64,000 bases of DNA from Ferrigenium kumadai (GTDB lineage Bacteria > Pseudomonadota > Gammaproteobacteria > Burkholderiales > Gallionellaceae): positions 2,046,001 to 2,110,000 of the forward strand of contig NZ_AP019536.1 in assembly GCF_018324385.1 (NCBI RefSeq), in the 5' to 3' direction. The translations under genes were made by a program, and so were the position numbers. Below, one piece after another: positions 29,366-38,376 of this stretch (its first letter is position 1; each line of letters starts with the position of its first letter). The notes beneath the pieces were generated by a model. That model worked only from the letters and a program-made list of their open reading frames with translations, was not told where the DNA came from and made no database searches.

Positions 29366-29394
29366 AATATGTATCGCGGGCAGGCCCCGCTCCT
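29341..29394 (+). repeat. Perfect 21-bp inverted repeat (REP-like) carrying the lipB stop
   Basis: Left arm 29341-29361 (AGGAGCGGGGCCTGCCCGCG plus one), 12-base AT-rich loop, right arm 29374-29394, with no mismatch. The lipB TGA at 29363-29365 is in the loop. Its sequence is of the GGAGCGGGGCCTGCCCGCGA type that recurs between genes of several proteobacteria. It may act as a terminator or mRNA stabiliser between lipB and lipA. Confidence 0.8.
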
Positions 29395-29423
29395 ACGAAA
29401 TGAAATTCACGAATAACGGACAT

Positions 29424-30362
29424 ATGAGTACCGCCGAAAAGCAAACCGGAAAAGAAAAGACCGCGCGCAACCCCATCAAGATCGTGCCCTTGCAGGAACG
29501 CCTGCGCAAGCCGCAGTGGATACGCGTCAAAGCTGGCAGCGGCGCGGGCTACAACGAGGTGAAGCGCATGCTGCGCGAGAACCAGCTGCATACCGTGTGC
29601 GAGGAGGCATCCTGCCCCAACATCGGCGAATGCTTCGGCAAAGGTACTGCCAGCTTCATGATCCTCGGCGACGTGTGCACGCGCCGCTGCCCGTTCTGCG
29701 ACGTGGCGCACGGCAAGCCGCTGCCGCCCGATGCGGACGAGCCCAAGAACCTCGCGCACTCCATCGGCTTGCTCAAGCTGCGCTACGTGGTCATCACCAG
29801 CGTGGACCGAGACGACCTGCGTGACGGTGGAGCGCAGCATTTCTCCGACTGCCTGCGCGCGATTCGCGCGTCATCGCCTACCACCAGGCTGGAGACGCTG
29901 GTGCCCGACTTCCGCGGCCGCCTCGACATCGCGCTGGATGCGATGGCCAGCGAACTGCCCGATGTGCTGAACCATAACATGGAGACCGTGCCGCGCCTTT
30001 ATCCTCTGGCGCGCCCCGGCGCCGAATACGCGCACTCGCTCAAACTGCTCAAGGAATTCAAGGGGCGTTTCCCGCAGGTGATGACCAAGTCCGGCCTGAT
30101 GCTGGGACTGGGAGAGACCGACGAGGAGGTGTTGCACGTCATGCGCGACCTGCGCGCGCACGACGTGGAGATGCTCACGCTGGGACAATACCTGCAACCT
30201 TCCGACGGCCACCTGCCCGTGCTGCGCTATGTACCGCCGGAAACATTCAAGATGTTCGAGCAAGCCGCAAAGGAAATGGGCTTCAGCCACGCCGCCTGCG
30301 CCCCCATGGTGCGCAGCAGCTACTTTGCGGATGTGCAGGCCGAACACGCGGGCGCTATTTAG
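29424..30362 (+). CDS. lipA: Lipoyl synthase (radical SAM)
   Basis: Inserts two sulfurs into protein-bound octanoyl groups. 312 residues. The auxiliary cluster motif [12 protein letters not shown] and the radical-SAM motif [10 protein letters not shown] are intact, and the C-terminal RSSY serine ligand is present ([11 protein letters not shown]). ATG 29424 was chosen; ATG 29400 would add eight residues of no conserved character. It is separated from lipB by the hairpin repeat and may be transcribed through it. Confidence 0.96.
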   Translation: MSTAEKQTGKEKTARNPIKIVPLQERLRKPQWIRVKAGSGAGYNEVKRMLRENQLHTVCEEASCPNIGECFGKGTASFMILGDVCTRRCPFCDVAHGKPLPPDADEPKNLAHSIGLLKLRYVVITSVDRDDLRDGGAQHFSDCLRAIRASSPTTRLETLVPDFRGRLDIALDAMASELPDVLNHNMETVPRLYPLARPGAEYAHSLKLLKEFKGRFPQVMTKSGLMLGLGETDEEVLHVMRDLRAHDVEMLTLGQYLQPSDGHLPVLRYVPPETFKMFEQAAKEMGFSHAACAPMVRSSYFADVQAEHAGAI

Positions 30363-30395
30363 CGCGCCTTTTATCCCGATCAACGGAGGAATACG

Positions 30396-31781
30396 ATGCG
30401 TCACTTGGTTTTGTTTGGTTCCCTGGTTCTGCTGTCCGCTTCTGCACTGGCAGAAGAAGTCACCGTTGCCCCCCCTGCCCCGGCAACCAGCGCAGGCACG
30501 CCGGCTGATGCCGGGAATTACCGTCCTGCCCCATCGTCAGAGCGCAAGCCCGAAAACAGCGTAGCCGCCGGAGAAATCGATCTTCTGCGCCGCACGATCA
30601 ACGAAACCACTCGCAGCAAGAGCTTCTTCAGCCTGTTTTCTTCCCCGGCGGTCCCCATCGACGGCGAGTTGTTGCAGGAAGCGGATCGTTTCATCCAGCG
30701 CCACGCCGGCCTGCCGGAAACCGCCGAGGTCTACCATCTCAAGGCGCAAGTGCATCACCGCATGGAGAACTACCCCGCTGCCGCACTGGATTGGCTGATG
30801 CTGAGAGTCGTCTATCCCGATTCCGCCTTCGCCATCGAAGCGGAAAAACGTTTGACCGAACTGGGCGGCAACCAGTTGAAGAAGCAAGCGGCCCTGCTCG
30901 ACGAGATGGCGCGGTGGACCAAGTCGCTGAACGGGGACCGCGACCATCGCATCGCGACCTACCTCAGCGCGATCTCCGGCACCTCGAACGAGCCCGGCTT
31001 CGCCGCACCCATCGTGGCCGAATGCGCGGCCTTCCTGGTGAACAACCGGAGCTACCCGAACGAGGACGACATCGAGCATGCCCTTGCCCGACAGGCGCTG
31101 CTGATCGATCCGCAGATCGGCATCTACCACTTCGACAAGCTGCTGGCGCTCTATCCGGACAGCCCGTTCCGCCCCGACAGCCTGCTCTCTATCGCTAACA
31201 CCCAGCGTCGGTCGCAGCATACCTATGAACGCGCCGCACAGACCTTCAACCGCCTGATAGAACAATACCCGGACACCGCCGAGACCGCGCAAGGCTATGA
31301 ATCGCTGGCCGAGATGTACGACCAGGACATGCATGACTACCCGAACGCTCTCAAGACCGATGAAGCGATCATCGCGAAATACCGGGACACGCCCATTGTG
31401 CTGCGCGCACTGAACAACATGGCGTCCATCTACCAGAACCGCACGAACCAGCCCGCGAAGGCCGTCGACAGCTATCTCCGGATAGCCGGGATATTCAGGG
31501 GGCCGGAAGTGCTGGACGCACTGAACAAGGCGGAGAAGATCGCGCGGTACACCATGCAAGACTGGAATTCGGCCCTCAGCATCAACGACCGCATCGTCGC
31601 GCACGCCCCCGGCAGCGAAGATGCGGCGAAAGCGATGTTCGCCAATGCCGAAATTGTCGAAGAGCATCTGGGCGACAAGCGTCAGGCCCGCGTGCTCTAC
31701 GAAAAGCTGATCGCCGCCCGGCCGGGTCATCCGCTGGCGAAGGAGGCGCAGCAGCGCATCGCGGCCATGGACAGGAAGTGA
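30396..31781 (+). CDS. Periplasmic TPR-repeat protein
   Basis: 461 residues with a cleavable signal peptide (LVLFGSLVLLSASALAEE), then a Pro/Ala linker and a series of tetratricopeptide-like helical pairs from about 95 to the end (YHLKAQVHHRMENYPAAALDW, YERAAQTFNRLIEQYPDTAE, ARVLYEKLIAARPGHPLAKEA). Such proteins scaffold envelope complexes. GGAGG precedes the ATG. No enzymatic motif is seen. It follows lipA by 33 bases but is unrelated in function. Confidence 0.82.
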   Translation: MRHLVLFGSLVLLSASALAEEVTVAPPAPATSAGTPADAGNYRPAPSSERKPENSVAAGEIDLLRRTINETTRSKSFFSLFSSPAVPIDGELLQEADRFIQRHAGLPETAEVYHLKAQVHHRMENYPAAALDWLMLRVVYPDSAFAIEAEKRLTELGGNQLKKQAALLDEMARWTKSLNGDRDHRIATYLSAISGTSNEPGFAAPIVAECAAFLVNNRSYPNEDDIEHALARQALLIDPQIGIYHFDKLLALYPDSPFRPDSLLSIANTQRRSQHTYERAAQTFNRLIEQYPDTAETAQGYESLAEMYDQDMHDYPNALKTDEAIIAKYRDTPIVLRALNNMASIYQNRTNQPAKAVDSYLRIAGIFRGPEVLDALNKAEKIARYTMQDWNSALSINDRIVAHAPGSEDAAKAMFANAEIVEEHLGDKRQARVLYEKLIAARPGHPLAKEAQQRIAAMDRK

Positions 31782-31858
31782 CGGAGCGTGACTCTGCTCA
31801 TTACAGAAGGAACCAACGGACGCGGGACCAGTCTATTTGCCCGATGCATGCGATCCGT

Positions 31859-31899
31859 TTGATTTATGTCAATGTGTCACCTGCCAGCAAGAGTAAATT
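31859..31899 (+). promoter_or_regulatory. FNR/Anr-type box and -10 for the cytochrome c gene
   Basis: TTGAT-TTAT-GTCAA (31859-31872) differs at one base from the FNR consensus TTGAT-N4-ATCAA. TAAATT at 31894-31899 is a suitable -10, putting the box centre about 41 bases before the expected start of transcription, the class II FNR arrangement. Confidence 0.6.
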
Positions 31900-31933
31900 C
31901 GCCCTCACTGACCGCTTACCGAAGGAGATCACA

Positions 31934-32254
31934 ATGAAAGTCCGCCACCTCATCGCCCTGACCGCCGCCCTGGCCGTTTCGTCTACAGCCCTTGCCGCAG
32001 AGAGCGGCGAAGCCGTGTTCAAGAAGAGCAATTGCGCCTCTTGCCACACCCTCGACAAGAAGTCCGTAGGGCCGGCCCTGAAGGACGTTGCAGCGAAGTA
32101 CAAGGGCGACAAGGGCGCACCAGGCAAGCTGGAAGCCAAGGTACGCAACGGCGGCTCCGGGTCGTTCGGCGCGATGCCGATGCCGGCCACAGCGAAGACT
32201 GTCAGCGACGGCGACATCAAGACCATGGTGGCGTGGATTCTGAGCCAGAAGTAA
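31934..32254 (+). CDS. Small periplasmic cytochrome c (c551/c552 type)
   Basis: 106 residues: signal peptide to about ALAAE, haem site CASCH at 34-38, and an axial methionine in FGAMPMPA, the pattern of class I cytochromes c551/c552 that carry electrons to oxidases, nitrite reductase or peroxidase. GAAGGAG precedes ATG 31934; the frame is open upstream without a ribosome-binding site. It has its own FNR-type promoter and terminator, so it is expressed alone, probably under low oxygen. Confidence 0.93.
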   Translation: MKVRHLIALTAALAVSSTALAAESGEAVFKKSNCASCHTLDKKSVGPALKDVAAKYKGDKGAPGKLEAKVRNGGSGSFGAMPMPATAKTVSDGDIKTMVAWILSQK

Positions 32255-32273
32255 TCCACTTCCCTCTCGGACC

Positions 32274-32299
32274 AAAAAGCCGGCTCAGCCGGCTTTTTT
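32274..32299 (+). terminator. Rho-independent terminator of the cytochrome c gene
   Basis: Stem AAAAAGCCGGC / GCCGGCTTTTT with a 3-base loop and six T, 20 bases after the cytochrome stop. Confidence 0.93.
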
Positions 32300-32370
32300 G
32301 TTGTCCACCGGAACCGGAACGGCACGCCCCAGCTGGTATAATTCGCGTCAGATTTTTTTTGCAATCCCCA

Positions 32371-34227
32371 ATGAATATCCTTTACGAAGAAGACGGCAGT
32401 TTCAAGGTCGGCAGCATCATGGTCGACAACACTACCTCGCTCCAGGTCGAAAGCCAGTCCGGCAAGCGCAGCAAGATCAAGGCAGCCAATGCAATGCTGC
32501 GTTTCACCCAGCCCTCCCTGTCCGAGTTCCTGCCGCAGGCTGAGCAGCTCGCCAACGGCATCGAGGTGGATTTCCTGTGGGAATGCTGCCCGCCGGAGGA
32601 ATTCGGCTTCGAGCAGATCGCTGCCGAATATTTCGGCCACGCGCCGAATCCGCTGGAAGCGGCTGCAGCCCTGATCCGCCTGCACGGTGCGCCGATCTAT
32701 TTCCACAAGAAAGGCAAGGGCCGCTATCGTGCAGCCCCCCCCGACGTCCTGAAAGCCGCGCTGGCCGGAGCCGAGAAGAAACGCCAGCAACTGGCGTTGC
32801 AGGAACACATGACCGGCCAGCTGACACGGTTCGAATTGCCCGCGGAGTTTGCCGACAAACTTCTGCAACTGCTCTACAAACCGGACCGCAACACCCTCGA
32901 GACCAAGGCGCTGGAAGCCGCTTGCGCGGCAACCCATTTGTCCGCCGCGCACCTGCTGCATCGCTGCGGTGCGCTGCCCTCCACGCAGGATTATCACCTG
33001 AACCGCTTCCTGTTCGAGCATTTCCCCAAGGGCACGGGCTTCCCGCCGGTCGAGATCGGCACATGGGAAGAGTTGCCGCTGGCCGGTGCCAATGCGTTCA
33101 GCATCGACGATGCGACCACCACCGAGATCGACGACGCGTTCTCGGTCGAAAAGCTCCCCAACGGCAATTGGCGCATCGGCGTGCATATCGCAGCCCCGGC
33201 GCTGGGACTGCCGCGCGATTCCGACGGCGACAAGGTCGCCGCCGGGCGGCTGTCCACCGTGTACATGCCCGGCAACAAGATCACCATGCTGCCGGACAGC
33301 GTGGTACAGGCGTTCACCCTGTGCGCGGACAGCGTCTGCCCGGCATTGTCCATGTACAACGAAGTGGATGCCGAAACACTGGAGATACTGAGCCACGAAA
33401 GCCGCGTCGAGCGCATCCACATCGCCGCGAACCTGCGCCACGACACGCTGGAACCGCTGTTCAACGAGGAGACGCTGGCGGCGGGCAAGCTCGACTATCC
33501 CTGGGCCGCCGAACTGGCACTGTTGTGGCAGCTGGCGCAGAAACTCGAAGCGTTGCGCGGCAAGCCGTCCGACAACAGCACGCAACAGGTCGACTACAAC
33601 TTCAACGTCGAGAATGACCGCATCAGCATCACCACCCGCCGGCGCGGCTCGCCCATCGACAAGGTGGTGTCCGAACTGATGATCCTAGTGAACAGCGAAT
33701 GGGGCAGGCACATTGCGGCGCACGGCTTCGTCGCCATCTACCGCACCCAGCAGGGCGGCAAGGTGAAGATGAGCACCGTCGCCGCGCCGCACCAAGGCTT
33801 GGGCGTGGCGCAATACATGTGGTCGAGCTCGCCGCTGCGCCGTTACGTGGACATGGTGAACCAGCGCCAGATCATCGCCATGCTGAGCGGCGGCGAGCCC
33901 GCCTACGCCAAGAACGACACCGCGCTGTATGCCGCGATGCGCGACTTCGACACCATGTACGGCATCTACAACGACTTCCAGCGGCACATGGAACGCTACT
34001 GGTGTTTGCGCTGGCTGCAGCAGGAAAAGATCGAACAGGCCGAAGCCGTGGTACTGCGCGAAAACCTGGTCAAGCTGACCGACATCCCCTTGGTCTTCCG
34101 CGCCTCGTCGCTGCCCGAACTGCCCGGCGGCACACGAGTGCGTCTGGCGATCGGCGACATCGACCTGATCGATCTGGATGTGCAGACGCGTTTCATCGAA
34201 AAAGTTGATGATGAGGAGGCGGCATGA
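32371..34227 (+). CDS. Exoribonuclease of the RNase II/RNB family
   Basis: 618 residues; degrades RNA 3' to 5'. A small N-terminal OB-like region and a winged-helix region precede the RNB catalytic domain (about 235-560). The metal-binding segment reads FSIDDATTTEIDDAFSVE: three of the four aspartates of E. coli RNase II are kept and the position of Asp207 is Glu. MPGNKITMLPDSVV, VSELMILVNSEWG and SSPLRRYVDMVNQRQI are conserved. The C-terminal S1-like part is short. ATG 32371 is the first start after the terminator. Confidence 0.9.
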   Translation: MNILYEEDGSFKVGSIMVDNTTSLQVESQSGKRSKIKAANAMLRFTQPSLSEFLPQAEQLANGIEVDFLWECCPPEEFGFEQIAAEYFGHAPNPLEAAAALIRLHGAPIYFHKKGKGRYRAAPPDVLKAALAGAEKKRQQLALQEHMTGQLTRFELPAEFADKLLQLLYKPDRNTLETKALEAACAATHLSAAHLLHRCGALPSTQDYHLNRFLFEHFPKGTGFPPVEIGTWEELPLAGANAFSIDDATTTEIDDAFSVEKLPNGNWRIGVHIAAPALGLPRDSDGDKVAAGRLSTVYMPGNKITMLPDSVVQAFTLCADSVCPALSMYNEVDAETLEILSHESRVERIHIAANLRHDTLEPLFNEETLAAGKLDYPWAAELALLWQLAQKLEALRGKPSDNSTQQVDYNFNVENDRISITTRRRGSPIDKVVSELMILVNSEWGRHIAAHGFVAIYRTQQGGKVKMSTVAAPHQGLGVAQYMWSSSPLRRYVDMVNQRQIIAMLSGGEPAYAKNDTALYAAMRDFDTMYGIYNDFQRHMERYWCLRWLQQEKIEQAEAVVLRENLVKLTDIPLVFRASSLPELPGGTRVRLAIGDIDLIDLDVQTRFIEKVDDEEAA

Positions 34228-34336
34228 GCAGGAAGCAGGGGCCCCGCGTAGTGGGGATGCGACCGTCCGCGATTGCCGCCAGCAGCCGACATACTTGGCC
34301 CATGAATGGCTGCAAAACTATAAAGGAGGCTGCCGC

Positions 34337-35188
34337 TTGCTGACATGGCTGAAACTGCCGCTGACGGCCGCGATGATCTTCTCCATCGCGCTCCACGCCT
34401 TCGCGCTATTCGGCGTCGGCCTGGTGATGCCCGACCCGCGCAACGCGGCCAGTTTCGCCCAGCCGCTGCAAGTGGTGCTGGTCAACAGCAAGTCGCAGTC
34501 CAAACCCGTCCAGGCCGATGCGCTGGCGCAGGCCAACCTCGACGGCGGCGGCAATACACCGGAAGACCGCCAGGCCAAGACCCCGCTGCCCACCATCAGC
34601 GACGACCAACAGTTCACGCCGGAACAGGTCGCCAAGCGCGTGGCCGAAATGGAAGAAGAATCGAAGCGGATCATGTCCAGGCTGAAGAGCGATTACAAGG
34701 TAACGCAGCCGGTACTCAAGAAACAGCAGAACACCGCTCCCAACAGCGGCGAAGACCTGGTGGAGAAATCCATGGAGATCGCCCGCCTTGAAGCGCAGAT
34801 CAACAAGAATTTCGATGCCTACCAGAAGATGCCGCGCCGCAAGTTCATCGGCGCACGCACCCAGGAATACCGCTTCGCGCAGTACATCGAGGACTGGCGC
34901 ATCAAGGTCGAGCGCATCGGCAACCTGAACTATCCCGAGGAAGCGCGCCGCAAACAGCTATATGGAAAGCTGCAGCTCAGCGTCTCGATCCGCGCCGACG
35001 GCAGCCTGGAATCCGTCGAGGTCAGCCGTTCGTCCGGCCAGCGCATCCTCGACGCCGCGGCGATGCGCATCGTGAAGCTCGCCGCCCCCTATGCACCGCT
35101 GCCGCCGGACATCACCAAGGACACCGACATCCTCACCATCATCCGCACCTGGACGTTTACTTCAGCCGACCGGATGGAAAGCGAGTAA
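34337..35188 (+). CDS. TonB-family protein
   Basis: 283 residues from TTG 34337, chosen because AAAGGAGG sits seven bases before it; no in-frame ATG is near. An N-terminal membrane anchor (LPLTAAMIFSIALHAFALFG) is followed by a polar coiled spacer (EEESKRIMSRLKSDYK) instead of the usual Pro-rich one, and a TonB C-terminal domain (NYPEEARRKQLYGKLQLSVSI, SSGQRILDAAAMRIVKLAAPYAPLPPDI). No exbB, exbD or receptor gene is adjacent; it is followed directly by aroE. Role in uptake or envelope stability is open. Confidence 0.84.
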   Translation: MLTWLKLPLTAAMIFSIALHAFALFGVGLVMPDPRNAASFAQPLQVVLVNSKSQSKPVQADALAQANLDGGGNTPEDRQAKTPLPTISDDQQFTPEQVAKRVAEMEEESKRIMSRLKSDYKVTQPVLKKQQNTAPNSGEDLVEKSMEIARLEAQINKNFDAYQKMPRRKFIGARTQEYRFAQYIEDWRIKVERIGNLNYPEEARRKQLYGKLQLSVSIRADGSLESVEVSRSSGQRILDAAAMRIVKLAAPYAPLPPDITKDTDILTIIRTWTFTSADRMESE

Positions 35189-35192
35189 GCAC

Positions 35193-36005
35193 ATGACCGA
35201 CAAATACGCCGTCCTCGGCAATCCCATCTCGCACAGCAAGTCGCCGCTGATCCACAGGATGTTCGCAGAGCAGACCGGGCAAGACATCAGCTATGAGGCT
35301 ATCGAGGCACCGCTGGATGGCTTCGCCGCGAAGATCGAGGAATTGCGTGCCAAAGGCTACAAGGGCTGCAACGTCACGGTGCCGTTCAAGGTGGAGGCCT
35401 TCAATCTTGCCAATCAACTATCGCAAAAGTCTCTTGAGGCAGAAGCGGTAAACACACTCAAGTTTGAAGGTGATGCCATCATTGGCGATAACACCGATGG
35501 CGCAGGCCTCGTACGTGACATCGAGCAAAACCTTGGCATCCCGCTCAAAGGCAAGCGTATCCTGCTGATTGGAGCAGGAGGCGCAGCGCAGGGCGTTTTG
35601 CACCCGATTCTCGCCACAGAGCCCAAACAGTTGGTCATCAGCAACCGCACGCCGGACAAGGCGCTTGCCCTGAAAAAGTCGGTCAAAAACGACGTCGTTT
35701 CCGTCGAGGCAGTTGGATTCGGCGAACTGGATAATGCCCAATTCGATGTCATCATCAACGCCACCTCTGCCGGCCTAACCGACAGCGAAATCCCAATCCC
35801 CTCGACCATCTTCGCTCCCGGCGCGCTGGCCTACGACATGATGTACGGACGCGAAACGCCGTTCATGGCGTTCGCCCGGCAGCACGGCGCGCGTGTCGCC
35901 GACGGGCTCGGCATGCTCGTCGAACAGGCCGCCGAGGCGTTCTGCCTCTGGCGCCGCGTTCGGCCCGAAACCAAACCCGTACGTGACAGGCTGCGCCTGT
36001 CCTGA
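35193..36005 (+). CDS. aroE: Shikimate dehydrogenase (NADP)
   Basis: Reduces 3-dehydroshikimate. 270 residues. YAVLGNPISHSKSPLIHRMF binds shikimate, NVTVPFK holds catalytic Lys66, GDNTDGAGL the paired Asp, and GAGGAAQGV with SNRT the NADP. The last residues (KPVRDRLRLS) lie beyond the normal fold and are encoded by a GACAGG/CCTGTC hairpin and repeat sequence that also supplies the TGA. Four bases separate it from the TonB-like gene. Confidence 0.95.
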   Translation: MTDKYAVLGNPISHSKSPLIHRMFAEQTGQDISYEAIEAPLDGFAAKIEELRAKGYKGCNVTVPFKVEAFNLANQLSQKSLEAEAVNTLKFEGDAIIGDNTDGAGLVRDIEQNLGIPLKGKRILLIGAGGAAQGVLHPILATEPKQLVISNRTPDKALALKKSVKNDVVSVEAVGFGELDNAQFDVIINATSAGLTDSEIPIPSTIFAPGALAYDMMYGRETPFMAFARQHGARVADGLGMLVEQAAEAFCLWRRVRPETKPVRDRLRLS

Positions 36006-36018
36006 GCATGTCGAAGGG
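35985..36018 (+). repeat. Short repeat fragment at the aroE/mtgA junction
   Basis: A small hairpin GACAGG-CTGCG-CCTGTC (35985-36001) runs into CCTGAGCATGTCGAAGGG (36001-36018), one base from CCTGAGCTTGTCGAAGGG, the arm of the inverted repeat at 42.65 kb. The aroE stop is inside it. Confidence 0.6.
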
Positions 36019-36024
36019 CTCCGC

Positions 36025-36720
36025 ATGAAGAAATTCCGTTACTGGTCCTGGCGCATCCTACTGGCGCTGTTCACACTGGTAGTGCTCTATCAGGTGTGGA
36101 TCTTCGCGCATATCCTGTGGTGGGTGAAGTTCAACCCGTCCACCAGTTCGTTCATGGAGGACCGCCTTGAGGTGATGCAGGACAAGAACCCTGACGCGGA
36201 GCTGCAGCACAAGTGGGTACCCTACGAGAAGATATCCAACAACCTCAAGCGCGCGCTGATCGCTGCGGAGGATGCGAAGTTCGTCGATCACGAGGGCTTC
36301 GACTGGGAGGGCATCCAGAAGGCTTACGAGAAGAACCTGAAGAAGGGCAAGATCGTCGCGGGTGGCTCCACCATCAGCCAGCAGCTCGCCAAGAACCTGT
36401 TCCTGTCCACCAAGCGCACGCCGTGGCGCAAAGGCGAGGAAGCAATCATCACGCTGATGCTGGAAGCGGTGATGGACAAGCGGCGCATCTTCGAGATCTA
36501 CCTCAACGTGATCGAATGGGGCAACGGGGTGTTCGGCGCGGAAGCGGCTGCACGCCATTACTACCGCACCAGCGCCGCGGGGCTGTCCGCCGAACAAGCC
36601 GCCAAGCTGGCGGCGATGGTCCCCAACCCGCGCTATTACGACAAGCACCGTGAGGCGGGGGGGCTGTTGCGCAAGACCGGCATCATCCTGGCACGGATGA
36701 ATTACGCGGAAATTCCTTGA
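36025..36720 (+). CDS. mtgA: Monofunctional biosynthetic peptidoglycan transglycosylase
   Basis: 231-residue inner-membrane enzyme that polymerises lipid II. N-terminal anchor (ILLALFTLVVLYQVWIFAHIL), then the GT51 domain with AAEDAKFVDHEGFDW holding the catalytic Glu, GGSTISQQLAKNLFLS, KRRIFEIYLNVIEWGNGVFGAEAAARHYY and AAMVPNPRYYD. ATG 36025 is the first methionine after the repeat fragment. It commonly follows aroE in betaproteobacteria. Confidence 0.95.
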   Translation: MKKFRYWSWRILLALFTLVVLYQVWIFAHILWWVKFNPSTSSFMEDRLEVMQDKNPDAELQHKWVPYEKISNNLKRALIAAEDAKFVDHEGFDWEGIQKAYEKNLKKGKIVAGGSTISQQLAKNLFLSTKRTPWRKGEEAIITLMLEAVMDKRRIFEIYLNVIEWGNGVFGAEAAARHYYRTSAAGLSAEQAAKLAAMVPNPRYYDKHREAGGLLRKTGIILARMNYAEIP

Positions 36721-36772
36721 GCGTCCACCCCGCCATTTCTTTACAATAGCGCGCGATTCACAGGGGCGCGCA

Positions 36773-38227
36773 ATGACCGACACCACCCAGGAAAGCCACC
36801 ACACCGACAACGTGCAGGAACACCTCAAGCAGGTGGAGTCGCTGCTGCACAAACACGCCCTGGTGGAATCGGTGGCGCACAATCAGGAGTTGCCACGACA
36901 GGACCGCCACGCCCTGGTCGGCAGCTTGCTGCACAAGCAGCATCTGACCGAATTGCAGCGTAAGCTGGACGGGCTGCACCCAGCCGACATCGCCTACATC
37001 CTCGAAGCCCTTCCCATCGAGCAGCGTCTGCTGGTGTGGGATATGGTCAAGTCGGAACGCGACGGCGAAATACTGATCGAGGTTTCCGATGCGGTGCGCG
37101 AATCGCTGATCGCGACCATGAACCGCGAGGAACTGCGCGCCGCGGCCGAGCAGCTCGACACCGACGAGATCGCCGACCTCGCGCCCGACCTGCCGCAGAA
37201 CGTGATGCGCGACGTGTTCAAGTCGCTGTCCATCGAGGAACGCGAGCAGCTGCGCGCGGCAATGTCGTATTCAGAGGATTCAGTCGGCGCGCTGATGGAC
37301 TTCAACATGATCCAGGTGCGCGAGGATGTCACGCTGGAAGTGGTGTCACGCTACCTGCGCCGCTTCGACGAACTGCCCGACCACACCGACCAGGTGTTCG
37401 TGGTGGACCGCGACGACCGCTTCAAGGGCGTGCTGCCGATCAATCTCATCGTCGTCAACGAACCGGAAGTGGTCGTCGGCGACCTGATGCTGACCGACAC
37501 CATACAGCTCCATCCCGAGGAAAAGGCGGACCAGGCCGCGCAGGCGTTCGAACGCTACGACCTGGTTTCCGCGCCGGTGGTGGACGAGGACGGCAAACTG
37601 ATCGGACGTGTGACGGTGAACGTGGTACTGGACTTCATCCGTACCGAATCGGAGAGCGACCTGCTCAACCAGGCCGGTCTGCGCGAGGAGGAAGACATCT
37701 TCGCCTCGGTATGGAAGTCCGCGCAGAACCGTTGGACCTGGCTGGCACTGAATCTGTGCACCGCGTTCTTCGCATCGCGCGTGATCGGCGAATTCGAAGG
37801 AACGATCGAGAAATTCGTCGCACTGGCCACGCTGATGCCCATCGTTGCCGGCATCGCGGGCAACTCGGCGAACCAGACCACCACCATCATCATCCGTTCG
37901 CTCGCGCTAGGGCAAATCACACCGGGCAATGCACGTCGCTTGATGGCCAAGGAATTGGCGATCAGCGGATTGAACGGTCTGGTATGGGGGGGTATTGCCG
38001 GATTGTTTGCCTACTTCCTGTATCACAGCGTCTCACTCGGCGTCGTGATGACCAGCGCGATGCTGCTCAACCTCACCGTCGGCGCCATCGTCGGCATGGC
38101 AATCCCGCTCATCATGCAAAGATTCGGGCGCGACCCGGCCATCGGCTCGAGCGTCATGATCACCGCCATTACCGACAGCGGCGGCTTCTTCATCTTCCTG
38201 GGATTGGCAACGATCTTCCTGATCTAG
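36773..38227 (+). CDS. mgtE: Magnesium transporter MgtE
   Basis: 484 residues: cytoplasmic N domain of MgtE repeats (LHPADIAYILEALPIEQRLLVW), two CBS domains (about 160-280, with VVDEDGKLIGRVTVNVVLDFI), then five membrane helices starting near WTWLALNLCTAFFASRVI, including MPIVAGIAGNSANQTTTIIIRSLALGQI. In known MgtE, Mg2+ bound to the cytoplasmic domains closes the channel. Only 52 bases precede it, too little for a large riboswitch. Confidence 0.95.
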   Translation: MTDTTQESHHTDNVQEHLKQVESLLHKHALVESVAHNQELPRQDRHALVGSLLHKQHLTELQRKLDGLHPADIAYILEALPIEQRLLVWDMVKSERDGEILIEVSDAVRESLIATMNREELRAAAEQLDTDEIADLAPDLPQNVMRDVFKSLSIEEREQLRAAMSYSEDSVGALMDFNMIQVREDVTLEVVSRYLRRFDELPDHTDQVFVVDRDDRFKGVLPINLIVVNEPEVVVGDLMLTDTIQLHPEEKADQAAQAFERYDLVSAPVVDEDGKLIGRVTVNVVLDFIRTESESDLLNQAGLREEEDIFASVWKSAQNRWTWLALNLCTAFFASRVIGEFEGTIEKFVALATLMPIVAGIAGNSANQTTTIIIRSLALGQITPGNARRLMAKELAISGLNGLVWGGIAGLFAYFLYHSVSLGVVMTSAMLLNLTVGAIVGMAIPLIMQRFGRDPAIGSSVMITAITDSGGFFIFLGLATIFLI

Positions 38228-38336
38228 GGGAGACCCGGAGACAAGAATATCTACGGCATTCTGACGGACTCTTGTTTGTGCGAGAACAACAACCCACCCG
38301 TTTCAGAAGACGGGTTGCCGGTGGAGCAAGTTGGCT

Positions 38337-38360
38337 AAAAGGGCGGTAAAGCAACCGCCC
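38337..38360 (-). terminator. Probable terminator of the Lys/Ala-repeat gene
   Basis: On the minus strand GGGCGGT-TGCTTT-ACCGCCC is followed by TTTT, 17 bases after the stop of the gene at 38377. The rest of the 149-base gap after mgtE shows only a weak ACCCGT/ACGGGT hairpin at 38297-38316. Confidence 0.65.
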
Positions 38361-38376
38361 CTAGCGAGGCAGAAAA

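Noticed and set aside
36721..36772. A magnesium riboswitch before mgtE
   Set aside because: Only 52 bases separate mtgA and mgtE and no matching secondary structure is visible.
38297..38316. ACCCGT/ACGGGT hairpin after mgtE as an mgtE terminator
   Set aside because: The stem is short and no T run follows on the plus strand.
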